A stretch of DNA of 64,000 nt from a virus: the IMG/VR virus record IMGVR_UViG_3300030419_004471, positions 149,602-213,601 of that record. One strand, 5' to 3'. Shown one piece after another: positions 39,933-49,155 of the stretch. The number at the start of each line of letters is the position of its first letter. Position 1 is the stretch's first letter. Below the pieces are notes generated by a model. It was not told the origin of the DNA and did no database searches. It saw only the letters and a program-made list of their open reading frames with translations. Made by a program: the position numbers and the translations under genes.

Positions 39933-42311
39933 TTATGCTGAGAACGAAGCCCCTGTCGGTAGAATGTTGAAATCAATTACTATGAATTCAGCTGTCTTAG
40001 TAGGTTGTAAAAATATTTGTCCTGCTAAGATGTTTCTATCGATTACATCAGGAGTGTTGTTTGTTTCATCCATCACCACTTTGAATGCGTATAACCCTTG
40101 TCTTTGCTGTACACCTTCTAAATATGGTTGTACAGTGTTTATAAATCTATTTCTAGTCTGTGCCGTATTTTGTTCAAAGATTAAGTATCTTGAAGTACTT
40201 GCTACAAACTTTTTAACTTTAATCAATAATCTTCTTACATTAATTCTATCTAATGCTGAAGCTTTATCTTGTAATGTTTTTTGTCCGAATGCTACGATTC
40301 CTTCTCCAGGGAACGATGCGATTGGATTAACCTTACCTTCATAAAGTGTATCTCTTTCAGCGTGCGTTAATCTGTTCATTACAGAAACTGCTCCTACAAT
40401 TCCACCTCTGTTTAATCCAGCAGGTGCGAACCATTCGGCTGCTATTCTATCGTTAGCTGCGTAAATACCTGGCATCAATACTGATGGTGGTACTGCAGTT
40501 AATTTGTTAGTATTAATATCGATTGTTTTAACCCAAGGATAATAAGTACCAACATAGTTAGAATCTACTGCATCTGCTTGAGTTGTTGCTTGTGCTATAG
40601 TATCACTATGTGCGGTTGTATCTCCAATGAAGAAACAATCTGCTCTATCTTCACAAGTATCAACAATTTTATCAAACACATAAGAGTGTAATCTACGAAT
40701 AACACCTGGTGCTGATACTAAATTAATATCGAAATCATCAGGGTTAGAAATTGCGTTGATTGCTTTAACATATGCAACTGAACCACTACTTGTCGAATTT
40801 GTTAAGTTAAATCCTTGAGAGTTACCTGCTGTTATATCTGAACCAAGTTTCTTTCTTATCGTTGGAGAAACTCCATCGTATCCACTTTGGAACATTACAG
40901 TAAACTGTCTCTTAGCGATATCAACTGCTGCTGAACCTGTCATCTCATATGAGTATGAATGAGTACTACCGTCTATCTGAACACTTGTATCAAATGCAAA
41001 TACTCCGTTAGAACCTGTTCCTGCTGATTGAGGAATCGGTGCAACATAGTTTTTGTTATCAATCTTAATTGTAGCTGATTCTATATCCATACCAGCGTAT
41101 TTAACTTTTGAACTAGCCGTATTTGAATCAGAACCTGTACTGAATATTACTGCAGGTACTAAATCTTCTTCTGCTGAAGTAGCTGTACCACTAATATTAA
41201 TTGGGTTTTGATATTCACCGTGTCCAAATGGTGCTGATGTTATTGGGAATGCTCCTTCTGCTACACACTCAACATAAATATAATCAGAGTAATTTGCATA
41301 ATCTCCAGTTTCAGTTTGTTTACCATCTGAATCGATTGTTATGTATCTATCACCAATTACTTTTTTAATGTATTGAGGTGAAGCTGGGTCTAAGTTAACA
41401 TTATTAAATGTTTCTAAAACATTCTTTCTTTTATCAGTATCACTAAATTTTCTAACTGCTATAGAGAACGTTGCATAATCTGTAGATGCGTTGCTTCCTG
41501 CAGGTTTAACATTAAATACTGAGATTTTATATGCTTGGTTCGTATCAGTACCATGCGATATAGTATGGAATCTAAATAAGTTATGTCTTTGACCTGATAT
41601 TAATTGTGATTTAATATAAGGTGTGGTTGCTCTCTGAGTATCAACATTAAAGTCTTGGTCTGCTAATGATAAAAACTCAACTGATGAACCACTATTAATA
41701 AAGTAATCTACTTGATTCGTAGCGTTGTTTTCAAAATATTTGTAAACATATGCGTTTTTGCTTCCAAGCGGTGATTCCCCAAATAAATCTCTGATGTCAC
41801 TACCAGATGCTGGGATTACCGATGCGGATACTGCTGTTCCTAATTGTGAACCACTAATATTAAAAGTAGAAGAAGATAACTGACATTCAATTGTGTTAGT
41901 AGCTGATGGGAATCCAGTTCCTTCAGTTCCATTTTCAGTTGCAAATAGTGTACCTACTAATGTTCTAGCTCCAGCACTACCTGTAGTAGCTGCTGCATCT
42001 CTAGAACCAGATACTACGATACCTACTGGGTCAACCATAGTATATCCACCTAAGTGTCCTACTTTAACAATTGTTACAGTTCCTGCTTCTCTTAAATAGT
42101 TTTGTACGGTATATCCTGTATAGTATGTTCCATCAGGTACACCGAAAATTTCTTCAAATTCTGATTGGGTATTTACGATTGTTGGTACGAATGCAGGTCC
42201 TTTTTTGAAAGGTCCTATAATTGCGGCACCAATCTCACCTATTCCTTGCGAAATAAATGATAAATCATTTTCTCTTGTAAATACGCCAGGTGATACGATT
42301 TTTTCTGCCAT
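39933..42311 (-). CDS. 18: Tail sheath protein, gp18
   Basis: A 792-residue contractile sheath protein. The N-terminus IVSPGVFTRENDLSFI...GAAIIGPFKKGPAFVPTIV is diagnostic of phage sheath proteins, and the C-terminal domain contains APAGLNRG, LYEGKVNPIASFPGEGIVAFGQKTL, INVRRLLIKVKKFV...RYLIFEQNT and the final FIVIDFNILPTGASF. T4 gp18 is 659 residues; the extra length lies in the beta-rich surface domains (about 130-480). Strong Shine-Dalgarno AAAGGAG eight bases before ATG. Confidence 0.95.
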   Translation of the reverse strand: MAEKIVSPGVFTRENDLSFISQGIGEIGAAIIGPFKKGPAFVPTIVNTQSEFEEIFGVPDGTYYTGYTVQNYLREAGTVTIVKVGHLGGYTMVDPVGIVVSGSRDAAATTGSAGARTLVGTLFATENGTEGTGFPSATNTIECQLSSSTFNISGSQLGTAVSASVIPASGSDIRDLFGESPLGSKNAYVYKYFENNATNQVDYFINSGSSVEFLSLADQDFNVDTQRATTPYIKSQLISGQRHNLFRFHTISHGTDTNQAYKISVFNVKPAGSNASTDYATFSIAVRKFSDTDKRKNVLETFNNVNLDPASPQYIKKVIGDRYITIDSDGKQTETGDYANYSDYIYVECVAEGAFPITSAPFGHGEYQNPINISGTATSAEEDLVPAVIFSTGSDSNTASSKVKYAGMDIESATIKIDNKNYVAPIPQSAGTGSNGVFAFDTSVQIDGSTHSYSYEMTGSAAVDIAKRQFTVMFQSGYDGVSPTIRKKLGSDITAGNSQGFNLTNSTSSGSVAYVKAINAISNPDDFDINLVSAPGVIRRLHSYVFDKIVDTCEDRADCFFIGDTTAHSDTIAQATTQADAVDSNYVGTYYPWVKTIDINTNKLTAVPPSVLMPGIYAANDRIAAEWFAPAGLNRGGIVGAVSVMNRLTHAERDTLYEGKVNPIASFPGEGIVAFGQKTLQDKASALDRINVRRLLIKVKKFVASTSRYLIFEQNTAQTRNRFINTVQPYLEGVQQRQGLYAFKVVMDETNNTPDVIDRNILAGQIFLQPTKTAEFIVIDFNILPTGASFSA

Positions 42312-42350
42312 TTTTTGTTCTCCTTTAGTGATAATGTAATATTATACACA

Positions 42351-42359
42351 TATAAGTAT
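42351..42359 (-). promoter_or_regulatory. ATACTTATA box, putative late promoter
   Basis: Located about 40 bases upstream of the sheath ATG, in the 67-base gap after the small coiled-coil gene. It is the C variant of the box, as at 20870 and 57818. Confidence 0.45.
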
Positions 42360-42378
42360 TAAATAAAATTTCAAAAAG

Positions 42379-42675
42379 TTATTTTTTCTCTTCAGTTCTT
42401 GGTGTAAAAGTACCACTTACTGGGTCTAAGTCTCCATCACCATACTTTTCATTAAGAGATTTATATAACTCTGACTCTTTCTGAACTAAAGCATCATGCC
42501 TCTGTTCCATTTCGAGTTCTCTATTGTCCATATCAGCCATTACATTTCTTCTTCTAATATGTAATTGACCTAATTGAACAAAAATTTGAGATGCTTCATT
42601 TCTTATTTCAGAAATAGAATCCATCTCTTCTTTGGTAAACTTTTTTACGTTTTCTTGTACTTTTTCTTTTGCCAT
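42379..42675 (-). CDS. Small coiled-coil protein
   Basis: A 98-residue, highly charged helical protein (heptad-rich from about residue 15 to 75) with a C-terminal GDGDLDPVSGTFTPR tail. It lies between the Hint-containing protein and the sheath gene and has its own box at 42708-42716. A structural or assembly helper role is likely from context; no family recognised. Confidence 0.65.
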   Translation of the reverse strand: MAKEKVQENVKKFTKEEMDSISEIRNEASQIFVQLGQLHIRRRNVMADMDNRELEMEQRHDALVQKESELYKSLNEKYGDGDLDPVSGTFTPRTEEKK

Positions 42676-42707
42676 TTTTGTAAAATTTAATGTAACATTA
42701 TTATATA

Positions 42708-42716
42708 TATAAATAT
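42708..42716 (-). promoter_or_regulatory. ATATTTATA box, putative late promoter
   Basis: Located 32 bases before the ATG at 42675, in AAAACTATATATTTATATATA. No clear Shine-Dalgarno follows. Confidence 0.48.
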
Positions 42717-42754
42717 ATAGTTTTTTTCAAAACGAAATATTTTTTTGTAGATTC

Positions 42755-44071
42755 TTATGAACTTATAGTAAAGGTCAAAGTTGCACTCCAGTCACTAGCT
42801 AAACCTTGGTCATAAGCTCTTACTCTAAGATATCTAGTTCCTGTTCCTATACCACTTATACCACTAACACTACTAATACTAGTTGCAACATGCCCAGTTA
42901 CATTAGCTATTGTTGAACCAAAATCATTATTATCATCAATTTGGTAATCATATGCGGTAATTCCGCCTGTACCCGTTGATGATGGTGCTGTCCAACTAAG
43001 AACATCTGTTCCTGAATTATATGCTAATGATGATGGTGCATCTGGTGCGGTTAAATCAGTATGGGAATTCCCACCTTTATTGTGAGTAACATATCCATTT
43101 ACTAAATAAGTATCTTGTACTTCTACATCTAAAGATACTATTTCTATTTCATCAGTATCTATTGTTATTGAAGTAATTTCTTTTTCTGTTAATACATCTC
43201 TTATCTCTTGAATTAAATAATCTCCGATTTCTAATCTTACTAATTCTTTAAATCTGTATTTTCCATCCGATTTATCTTTTACTAACATTGGGTGTTCGGA
43301 TGTACCTTTTACTTCACCATTATTAATGTTGTATATTTTATTACTAAAAGAGTAAGTTACATTTACTACTTTTACATTTTTTTGAGTTTCTCCAATTGTA
43401 TCAGATTCCCATTCTAAAAAATCACCATCTGAATCTTCTGATAATCCAGCTAATGCATATCCTTTTAATTCATCACCTTCATTTAAATCTCCAACCTCAA
43501 CTACATTTCCATCTGCTTTTGTTATAGGTGAATCAGATACTAAACATAATGCAGCTGCATTACCATCATATGAATCTACGGAATATATTGTTTTTGTAAC
43601 TGCAGTATTATATTTGTTTCCTGAACCTAAATGGTCATTAAATCCATCAGCGAATTTTACTTGAAGTGTATGTGCTTGAGCTCCAACTAATTGAGTTTGA
43701 GTTGCTGCATTTGTCATATTTCCAGCAGTAATAGTTATAGAACCACTACCAGCTGCAGCTGCATCATATGATGCTGATGTGAAATATGTAGTTCCAGCTG
43801 AAGTTATTGTCCAATCATAATTTTTCTTTTGGTCTTTTATTTTTTTAAATCGTCCACCTTCATTACTAAATGTTACAGTATAATCTTCTGCTGTACTTTC
43901 AACTACATAAGTATATCCACTTATTGAACTCACTGCATCTATAGAAAATGCTGACATTGATATTGGAGTTGCTGTACTACCAGCACAAGTACCCAATGAT
44001 TTGGTACTTTCATCACAAGCCGTTGCTAAACTATTTAGTGAGAGTGTATTTCCTGCTGCTAATGTTGCCAT
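42755..44071 (-). CDS. Virion surface protein with embedded Hint (intein-like) domain and FN3-like end
   Basis: A 438-residue protein. Residues 1-170 are a Ser/Thr/Ala-rich beta structure typical of fibre or decoration proteins. Residues 176-331 form a Hint domain: block A CLVSDSPITKADG...VGDLNEGDEL (nucleophile C176), block B GTSEHPML (H260), and the C-terminal block DTYLVNGYVTHN (H330, N331). The next residue is Lys332, not Cys/Ser/Thr. Residues about 340-438 resemble a fibronectin type III domain (APDAPSSLAYN...LSWTAPSSTG). Self-cleavage is likely; clean splicing is not. Confidence 0.78.
   Translation of the reverse strand: MATLAAGNTLSLNSLATACDESTKSLGTCAGSTATPISMSAFSIDAVSSISGYTYVVESTAEDYTVTFSNEGGRFKKIKDQKKNYDWTITSAGTTYFTSASYDAAAAGSGSITITAGNMTNAATQTQLVGAQAHTLQVKFADGFNDHLGSGNKYNTAVTKTIYSVDSYDGNAAALCLVSDSPITKADGNVVEVGDLNEGDELKGYALAGLSEDSDGDFLEWESDTIGETQKNVKVVNVTYSFSNKIYNINNGEVKGTSEHPMLVKDKSDGKYRFKELVRLEIGDYLIQEIRDVLTEKEITSITIDTDEIEIVSLDVEVQDTYLVNGYVTHNKGGNSHTDLTAPDAPSSLAYNSGTDVLSWTAPSSTGTGGITAYDYQIDDNNDFGSTIANVTGHVATSISSVSGISGIGTGTRYLRVRAYDQGLASDWSATLTFTISS
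43079..43546 (-). other. Hint / bacterial intein-like domain (codons 176-331)
   Basis: Bounded by Cys176 and the His330-Asn331 pair. Splicing blocks A, B, F and G are visible and no homing endonuclease is inserted, which gives a mini-domain of 156 residues. The +1 Lys and the non-conserved flanks fit bacterial intein-like domains, which mostly cleave or cross-link rather than splice. Confidence 0.75.
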
Positions 44072-44081
44072 ATATGTTCCC

Positions 44082-45077
44082 TTATATGTTATAAATATTT
44101 AATAATGAATCAATCCACAATTGTTTGTCTGAATAATTATCAATCATATACTTTTTTATTGTATTAAACCAATGATTTTTCGTTCCATATGAATCACTAC
44201 ATATCTTATTATAAATATCTTTAAATTCTTTTTTATTAGAAACTCTGTATGGATATTCGAAATCTTTACACCAAGATGTATGTAAAATCGGTAATTTTCC
44301 TCTATCTACTGCTTCAAATATACCATACCCAAATGGTTCATATGTAAATGCCGAATGAGATATTCCCCAATCCATTCCATAAAACTTTTCTTTAAAATTA
44401 CTATAATAATGATAAATCTTTGCTTTATCTAAATCAAGTTTTACACCATTTTTCCAAAATAAATTAAATTCAAACGAATTTGTAAATACTAAAGATTCCA
44501 ATCCATCTAAGTAATGTGGATTTTTTCTTCCCTCACATCTAGCAGCAAATCCTAGTTTGTTAGATTTACTTAATGGAAGATTGTGTTTAAATTCATAAAA
44601 GTTTGGTAATTTTTTATTTGGGATTAAAATATCAAATAATCCAACCCACAAAGAATGCTTCGCCCATTTATTAATTTTTTGTTCCCACGCCGAATCTACC
44701 CAAGGATGCCAACCTATTCCTGCATCTGTTCCAACTTGTGATTTTAAAATGTGGTCTACTGAATTATGTAATATATTTGAATGTATTTTATCTTTATTTT
44801 CTACTATTGCTTTCATTGGTGTATAGTGACCATGTAATATATTGATTCTTCTAGCACCATCACATATTTTTTTAAATTCACCAACATCATCACCTTGCCA
44901 ATGAGCTTCTATTGGAAATTTATAATCTTCGAATCCTTTGGGTTTTGTTCTATGTATAAGAAGTTTTGGTGTAACTTTTAAATGTGGTACAACTAATTCT
45001 AAGAAATCATTAACCCACATATCAGTACCAGCGTTTACCCAAGGCCCTCCGCCTGTAGTATAATAAACATCGTACAT
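44082..45077 (-). CDS. Glycosyltransferase-like protein in the fibre region
   Basis: A 331-residue GT-B-like protein. N-terminal VYYTTGGGPWVNAGTDMWVNDFLE, middle INILHGHYTPMK, and C-terminal donor-site-like HSAFTYEPFGYGIFEAVDRGKLPILHTSWCKDFEYP (the GT4 E-x-F-G-x-x-x-E-A pattern). Embedded between the S74 fibre gene and the Hint protein, it most likely adds sugars to virion fibres or decorates host glycans (inference). The last residues overlap the leader of the Hint gene. Confidence 0.7.
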   Translation of the reverse strand: MYDVYYTTGGGPWVNAGTDMWVNDFLELVVPHLKVTPKLLIHRTKPKGFEDYKFPIEAHWQGDDVGEFKKICDGARRINILHGHYTPMKAIVENKDKIHSNILHNSVDHILKSQVGTDAGIGWHPWVDSAWEQKINKWAKHSLWVGLFDILIPNKKLPNFYEFKHNLPLSKSNKLGFAARCEGRKNPHYLDGLESLVFTNSFEFNLFWKNGVKLDLDKAKIYHYYSNFKEKFYGMDWGISHSAFTYEPFGYGIFEAVDRGKLPILHTSWCKDFEYPYRVSNKKEFKDIYNKICSDSYGTKNHWFNTIKKYMIDNYSDKQLWIDSLLNIYNI

Positions 45078-45941
45078 TTATTTCATTTTTGATTCTAACT
45101 CTTCTACTCGTTTGATAAGTTCTTTATTTGATTCTATAAGAAGTGCTACTATCTTTTCGTATTTTACTGCTTTATATCCACTATCTCTTGTAGTTACAAT
45201 TTCAGGTAATACCTTTTCAACTTCTTGTGCGATTACACCAATATCATGCGTACCTTTATATATTTCGTGTTTATCGTTCCAATCAAATTCATATCCATTT
45301 AGTTGTTTTATCTTATCGTTTGGATTGGATATTCTTATTACATTATCTTTATATCTTTTATCAGATGATGCGTACGCAGTTACATCTTCTCCAACATTTA
45401 ATGCTTTTGCAATACCAACACCACCATCCACTATTAATGCTCCAGTAGTTTTAGTTGTTGATTGTGTGGTTGCATCAATATTAACTGCAGCAGCAAAATT
45501 TGTTGCTTTAGCTGCTTCTATTGTTGATGCACTACCATCTATAGTAAGGTATGTTTCAACTCCTCCAGAGCCATTATCTGATTGAAATATTATATCTTTA
45601 TCGTTAGTATCGTTGATGATATATAAATCACCTGTTTCGTTTTCTAACTTAGTATCGGTGCCATCGTGATGAATGGTAAAATCATCTCCTGTACCTAGCT
45701 TTATATATTTACTATCATTTAATTCAATTTGTCCGAATGAACCTGTTTGGGTTAATTCAATTGAACCTGTAGTAACAGAATCCGTAGTTACAATTTGCAC
45801 TATAGCAGCAGAACCATCATTCTTTTCGAAGAATATTCTACCATCGTATGTATTTATTGCTAATTCACCAAGCGATAGATTGGAAGTGCTTGGAACTTTT
45901 CCTTGTGTGGAAGAACGCCTTAATAATATTGTTTGTGCCAT
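45078..45941 (-). CDS. Short tail fibre with S74 chaperone
   Basis: A 287-residue fibre. The N-terminus MAQTILLRRSSTQGKVPS...LSLGELAINTYDGRIFF is the common phage fibre adaptor. A beta-helical middle follows, then a C-terminal S74 intramolecular chaperone: YASSDKRYKDN (Ser/Lys dyad), YEFDWND, DIGVIAQEVEKVLPEIV, and a terminal coiled coil. The chaperone trimerises the fibre and then cuts itself off. It is much shorter than its neighbour and shares the S74 domain type. Confidence 0.85.
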   Translation of the reverse strand: MAQTILLRRSSTQGKVPSTSNLSLGELAINTYDGRIFFEKNDGSAAIVQIVTTDSVTTGSIELTQTGSFGQIELNDSKYIKLGTGDDFTIHHDGTDTKLENETGDLYIINDTNDKDIIFQSDNGSGGVETYLTIDGSASTIEAAKATNFAAAVNIDATTQSTTKTTGALIVDGGVGIAKALNVGEDVTAYASSDKRYKDNVIRISNPNDKIKQLNGYEFDWNDKHEIYKGTHDIGVIAQEVEKVLPEIVTTRDSGYKAVKYEKIVALLIESNKELIKRVEELESKMK

Positions 45942-45953
45942 TTAACTAAAATT

Positions 45954-48900
45954 CTATTTAGATTTCAGTTCCTCAATTTCTTGTTTCAATTCTTTAATTG
46001 CTTCAATCAGTAAAGGAACAATTTTGTCATATTTTACTGCTAAGTAACCATTATCCCTCGTATCTACGAGTTCAGGCATTACTGCCTTAATTTCTTGTGC
46101 GATTACTCCGTAATCTCTACCTTTATATATATTCTGTTTTTCTTCATTCCATTCAAAAGTGTTACCACTTATTTGTGAAACTTTACTTAAAGCCCCACCA
46201 ATTGGTTGAATATTATCTTTTAATCTCTCATCCGATGATGCGTATGCGATTACATCACCACCAGCACTTATTGTATTTAAAATACCTAAACCACCACTAA
46301 CAATTAATGTTCCAGTAGTTTTAGATGTCGAATCCGTTCCATCACCAGTAGTCCATTTTTGTCCTAATAAAGAACCAGTAACCATAGCTGCAGTTGCATT
46401 CCAAGTACCACCTGAACCACTAATTACTGTTGAGCCAAGGAATACCTGAGAAGAACCACTAACTAAGTTGGAACCTGATAGGTTTAATTTAGTATGTGCG
46501 ATTTGAGCTGCATCATTTACTTGTGTATTTGTAACAGCCCCATTTGCCATTTTAGCTGCTGTAACACCTAAATCTTTTATTCTTACTGCATCTGAATTAA
46601 TTTCAAGTGTTGAATTATCTGTGTTTACTGCAAAAGTTCTTCCAGTTGTTATATCACCACCACCCGTTAAACCATCTCCTGCAGTTAATGTTACATTACT
46701 ATGGTCAATGTGTTCGTTACCAACAAAACCTGTAGTATCATCGTGAACTATTTGAGATGAACCTGATACAACACCATTTGTTGCTCCGATTGAACCAACA
46801 ACTCTACCAAATGAACCTGATGTTGTAGTTATATCACCACTTGCACTTATATGCCCACTTGCGGTTATGTGTGAATTTGTATATAAATTTCCATCAACAG
46901 CAAGTTTAGCTACTGGTGTATTGTATCCTATACCAACTCTATCATTTGAAGCTTGTGTGAATAATAAGTAAGCATCGTCATCTCCTTCTATTCTAACATC
47001 TAAATCAGCTCCAGCTTCATTAAAAGTTATTTCGCTATTACCATTCGCGCCACCACTACCCTCTGTAAAGTCTAAACAATTTACATTACCAACTGTGATA
47101 TTTAAATCATCATTTCCAGTTTGACCGAAGGTTATTTTAGTATCCGTATCACCTTTATGGTAAATTGCTCCATCAATATATATTTCTCTCGTTATTACAT
47201 CACCACTTGCACTTATATCATTAGCAACATCCACATAACCTGAGAATGAACCACTTCCACCAACATTTAATACATTACTAGCGAAAGTTAAATTTGCCGA
47301 TGAATCAACTCCGTGTGTACCAGAGAATAGTGCTACTCTATTATCTACTCCACTACCACTTATTACTGTATCTCCATTACCTAATAACACTTTGTGTTCA
47401 AGTCCTTTTTGACCAGCCACCCAATAATCAGCACTAGCATCCCACAATAAAGAACCTGAAGTTCCTGTCCCATCTACATCTCCTACATACATCCCAGCAT
47501 CACCACTAGTGCCTAAATAATTTAATTCTATAATTCTATCACCAATTGTTACATTTGATGAGGAAACATATGTTGTTGTCCCATTAACTGTAAAGTTTCC
47601 AGTTACAGTAAGGTTATCGTTTATCGTTGTTTCTGAAGTTGTGTGTCCTATTTTAACTGGAACACCTGAGGTTACAGTACCTATAGAGATACCACCAGTT
47701 GTATCCGTAGTATCTATTGTAATATCGTCTGATGCATCTATATCTAAAGTAGTAGCATCTATATCAATTGGTTTATCTGTTGTAGTACCAATGTTAATTT
47801 GTGTTTGTGAATCTAAAGTAAGTGCACCTGATGATGATATATGAGTTGAACTTTCACCATTTATTGTAATTGCACCACTTGCATCTATATCCAATGTAGA
47901 AGAATCTATATCTATTGGAACATCTGCCGCAACACCGATATCAATTCCATCTGAACCATCAATAGTAACTTTACCATTTGATGTATCTATATCTACTCCA
48001 GTGTGTCCATCTAATATTAAATTACCTGCAACTGAATCTACTGTAATATTTCCAGCTGATGTTGTAAGATTTGTAGCTCCTGCACCATCAATAGAAACAG
48101 TAGAAGTACCATCTATAGTAATTGCCCCACTTGCATCTATATCTAAAGTAGTTGAATCTATATCAATTGGCTTATCAACGGCAACTCCAATATCAATACC
48201 ATCCGCACCGTCTATGGTAACTTTACCACTATTTGATGCGTCTATATCTACACCTGTATGCCCATCTAATGTTAAACTACCAGCTTCTGAATTTATTTCT
48301 ATATTACCTACCGAAGTATTAAGGTTTGTTGTTCCATCTACATCAATAGATAAAGTAGAAGTACCATCTATTGTTATTGCTCCACTTGCATCTATATCAA
48401 GGGTTGATGCATCTATATCGATTGGTTTATCAGTAGTTGTACCGATATTAATTCCTGTTTCTGAATTTAAACTAAGTGCTCCAGATGATGAAATCGCTGT
48501 AGTTGATTCACCATTAATAGTTATTGCACCAGTTATATCTACATCTAAGAAAGTTCCAGCTGATGCTGATATGTAAGTATCAGAATGTAAATTGATTGGT
48601 CCACCTTGTATATCTAATGCTCCACTTTGGTATAAAGATTTCCATCTTTGTGAATCTGAACCTAAATCGAATTTTGCGTTTTTATCTGGGATTATAGAAG
48701 AACTAATATCTGCTTTAAATACAATATTATCAGTTGCAGAGTCTCCAAAATCAAGACCACTGCCTCCCATTGTGATATTACCTCTTATTGTTGCATTTCC
48801 ATGCAAAAAAAGATTTGAACCACTAATATCTGCGGTTGTTATGAATGAACCAGTGTTAATATAATCAATTAACGCTACCCTATATAACGAGCCACTCGCT

Positions 48901-49043
48901 ATATTGGGAGTAACCTCCGTATTTGTATATTCACTCATCGAACCACTAATCAATAATGTGTTCGAATCGGTGTGAAATAAAGGTTCTGCGTATGATAATG
49001 AACTGGATTCAGAATTTCCTTGTTTAAAAATCAGTACTGCCAT
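45954..49043 (-). CDS. Long tail fibre with internal repeats and S74 chaperone
   Basis: A 1029-residue fibre. Residues about 150-470 are repeats built on IDIDASTLDIDASGAITIDG and LDGHTGVDIDAS..GKVTIDG..GIDIG. An internal block GTTTYVSSSNVTIGDRIIEL is shared with the fibre at 49156-51276. The C-terminus is an S74 chaperone (YASSDERLKDN, NTFEWNE, YGVIAQEIKAVMPELV) with a final coiled coil. It likely carries the receptor-binding tip before the chaperone. A moderate AAGGGG lies ten bases before the ATG. Confidence 0.85.
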   Translation of the reverse strand: MAVLIFKQGNSESSSLSYAEPLFHTDSNTLLISGSMSEYTNTEVTPNIASGSLYRVALIDYINTGSFITTADISGSNLFLHGNATIRGNITMGGSGLDFGDSATDNIVFKADISSSIIPDKNAKFDLGSDSQRWKSLYQSGALDIQGGPINLHSDTYISASAGTFLDVDITGAITINGESTTAISSSGALSLNSETGINIGTTTDKPIDIDASTLDIDASGAITIDGTSTLSIDVDGTTNLNTSVGNIEINSEAGSLTLDGHTGVDIDASNSGKVTIDGADGIDIGVAVDKPIDIDSTTLDIDASGAITIDGTSTVSIDGAGATNLTTSAGNITVDSVAGNLILDGHTGVDIDTSNGKVTIDGSDGIDIGVAADVPIDIDSSTLDIDASGAITINGESSTHISSSGALTLDSQTQINIGTTTDKPIDIDATTLDIDASDDITIDTTDTTGGISIGTVTSGVPVKIGHTTSETTINDNLTVTGNFTVNGTTTYVSSSNVTIGDRIIELNYLGTSGDAGMYVGDVDGTGTSGSLLWDASADYWVAGQKGLEHKVLLGNGDTVISGSGVDNRVALFSGTHGVDSSANLTFASNVLNVGGSGSFSGYVDVANDISASGDVITREIYIDGAIYHKGDTDTKITFGQTGNDDLNITVGNVNCLDFTEGSGGANGNSEITFNEAGADLDVRIEGDDDAYLLFTQASNDRVGIGYNTPVAKLAVDGNLYTNSHITASGHISASGDITTTSGSFGRVVGSIGATNGVVSGSSQIVHDDTTGFVGNEHIDHSNVTLTAGDGLTGGGDITTGRTFAVNTDNSTLEINSDAVRIKDLGVTAAKMANGAVTNTQVNDAAQIAHTKLNLSGSNLVSGSSQVFLGSTVISGSGGTWNATAAMVTGSLLGQKWTTGDGTDSTSKTTGTLIVSGGLGILNTISAGGDVIAYASSDERLKDNIQPIGGALSKVSQISGNTFEWNEEKQNIYKGRDYGVIAQEIKAVMPELVDTRDNGYLAVKYDKIVPLLIEAIKELKQEIEELKSK
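47700..48540 (-). repeat. Coding repeats in the long tail fibre
   Basis: Approximate limits of imperfect coding repeats, units of about 80 codons with 15- to 20-codon sub-repeats rich in Asp, Ile and Thr. They form a beta-helical shaft. DNA-level similarity is high enough to permit length change by recombination. Confidence 0.6.
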
Positions 49044-49100
49044 CTATTGTAAACCCCTTATAGTTGTTATAGTAATAAATATTGAGAAAACAAATTAACC

Positions 49101-49130
49101 AAAAAAAATCCCCATTATTTAATAGGGATT
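49101..49130 (-). terminator. Rho-independent terminator between fibre genes
   Basis: Minus-strand hairpin AATCCC-TATT / AAT-GGGGATT with a four-base AT loop, followed by eight T. It ends the transcript of the 49156-51276 fibre and precedes the long S74 fibre gene. Confidence 0.8.
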
Positions 49131-49155
49131 GAATAATTAATATTTATTTTACTAA

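Noticed and set aside
43079-43546. True protein-splicing intein
   Set aside because: The residue after the C-terminal Asn is Lys, and the flanks are not a conserved enzyme active site, so canonical splicing is unlikely; a cleaving Hint domain fits better.
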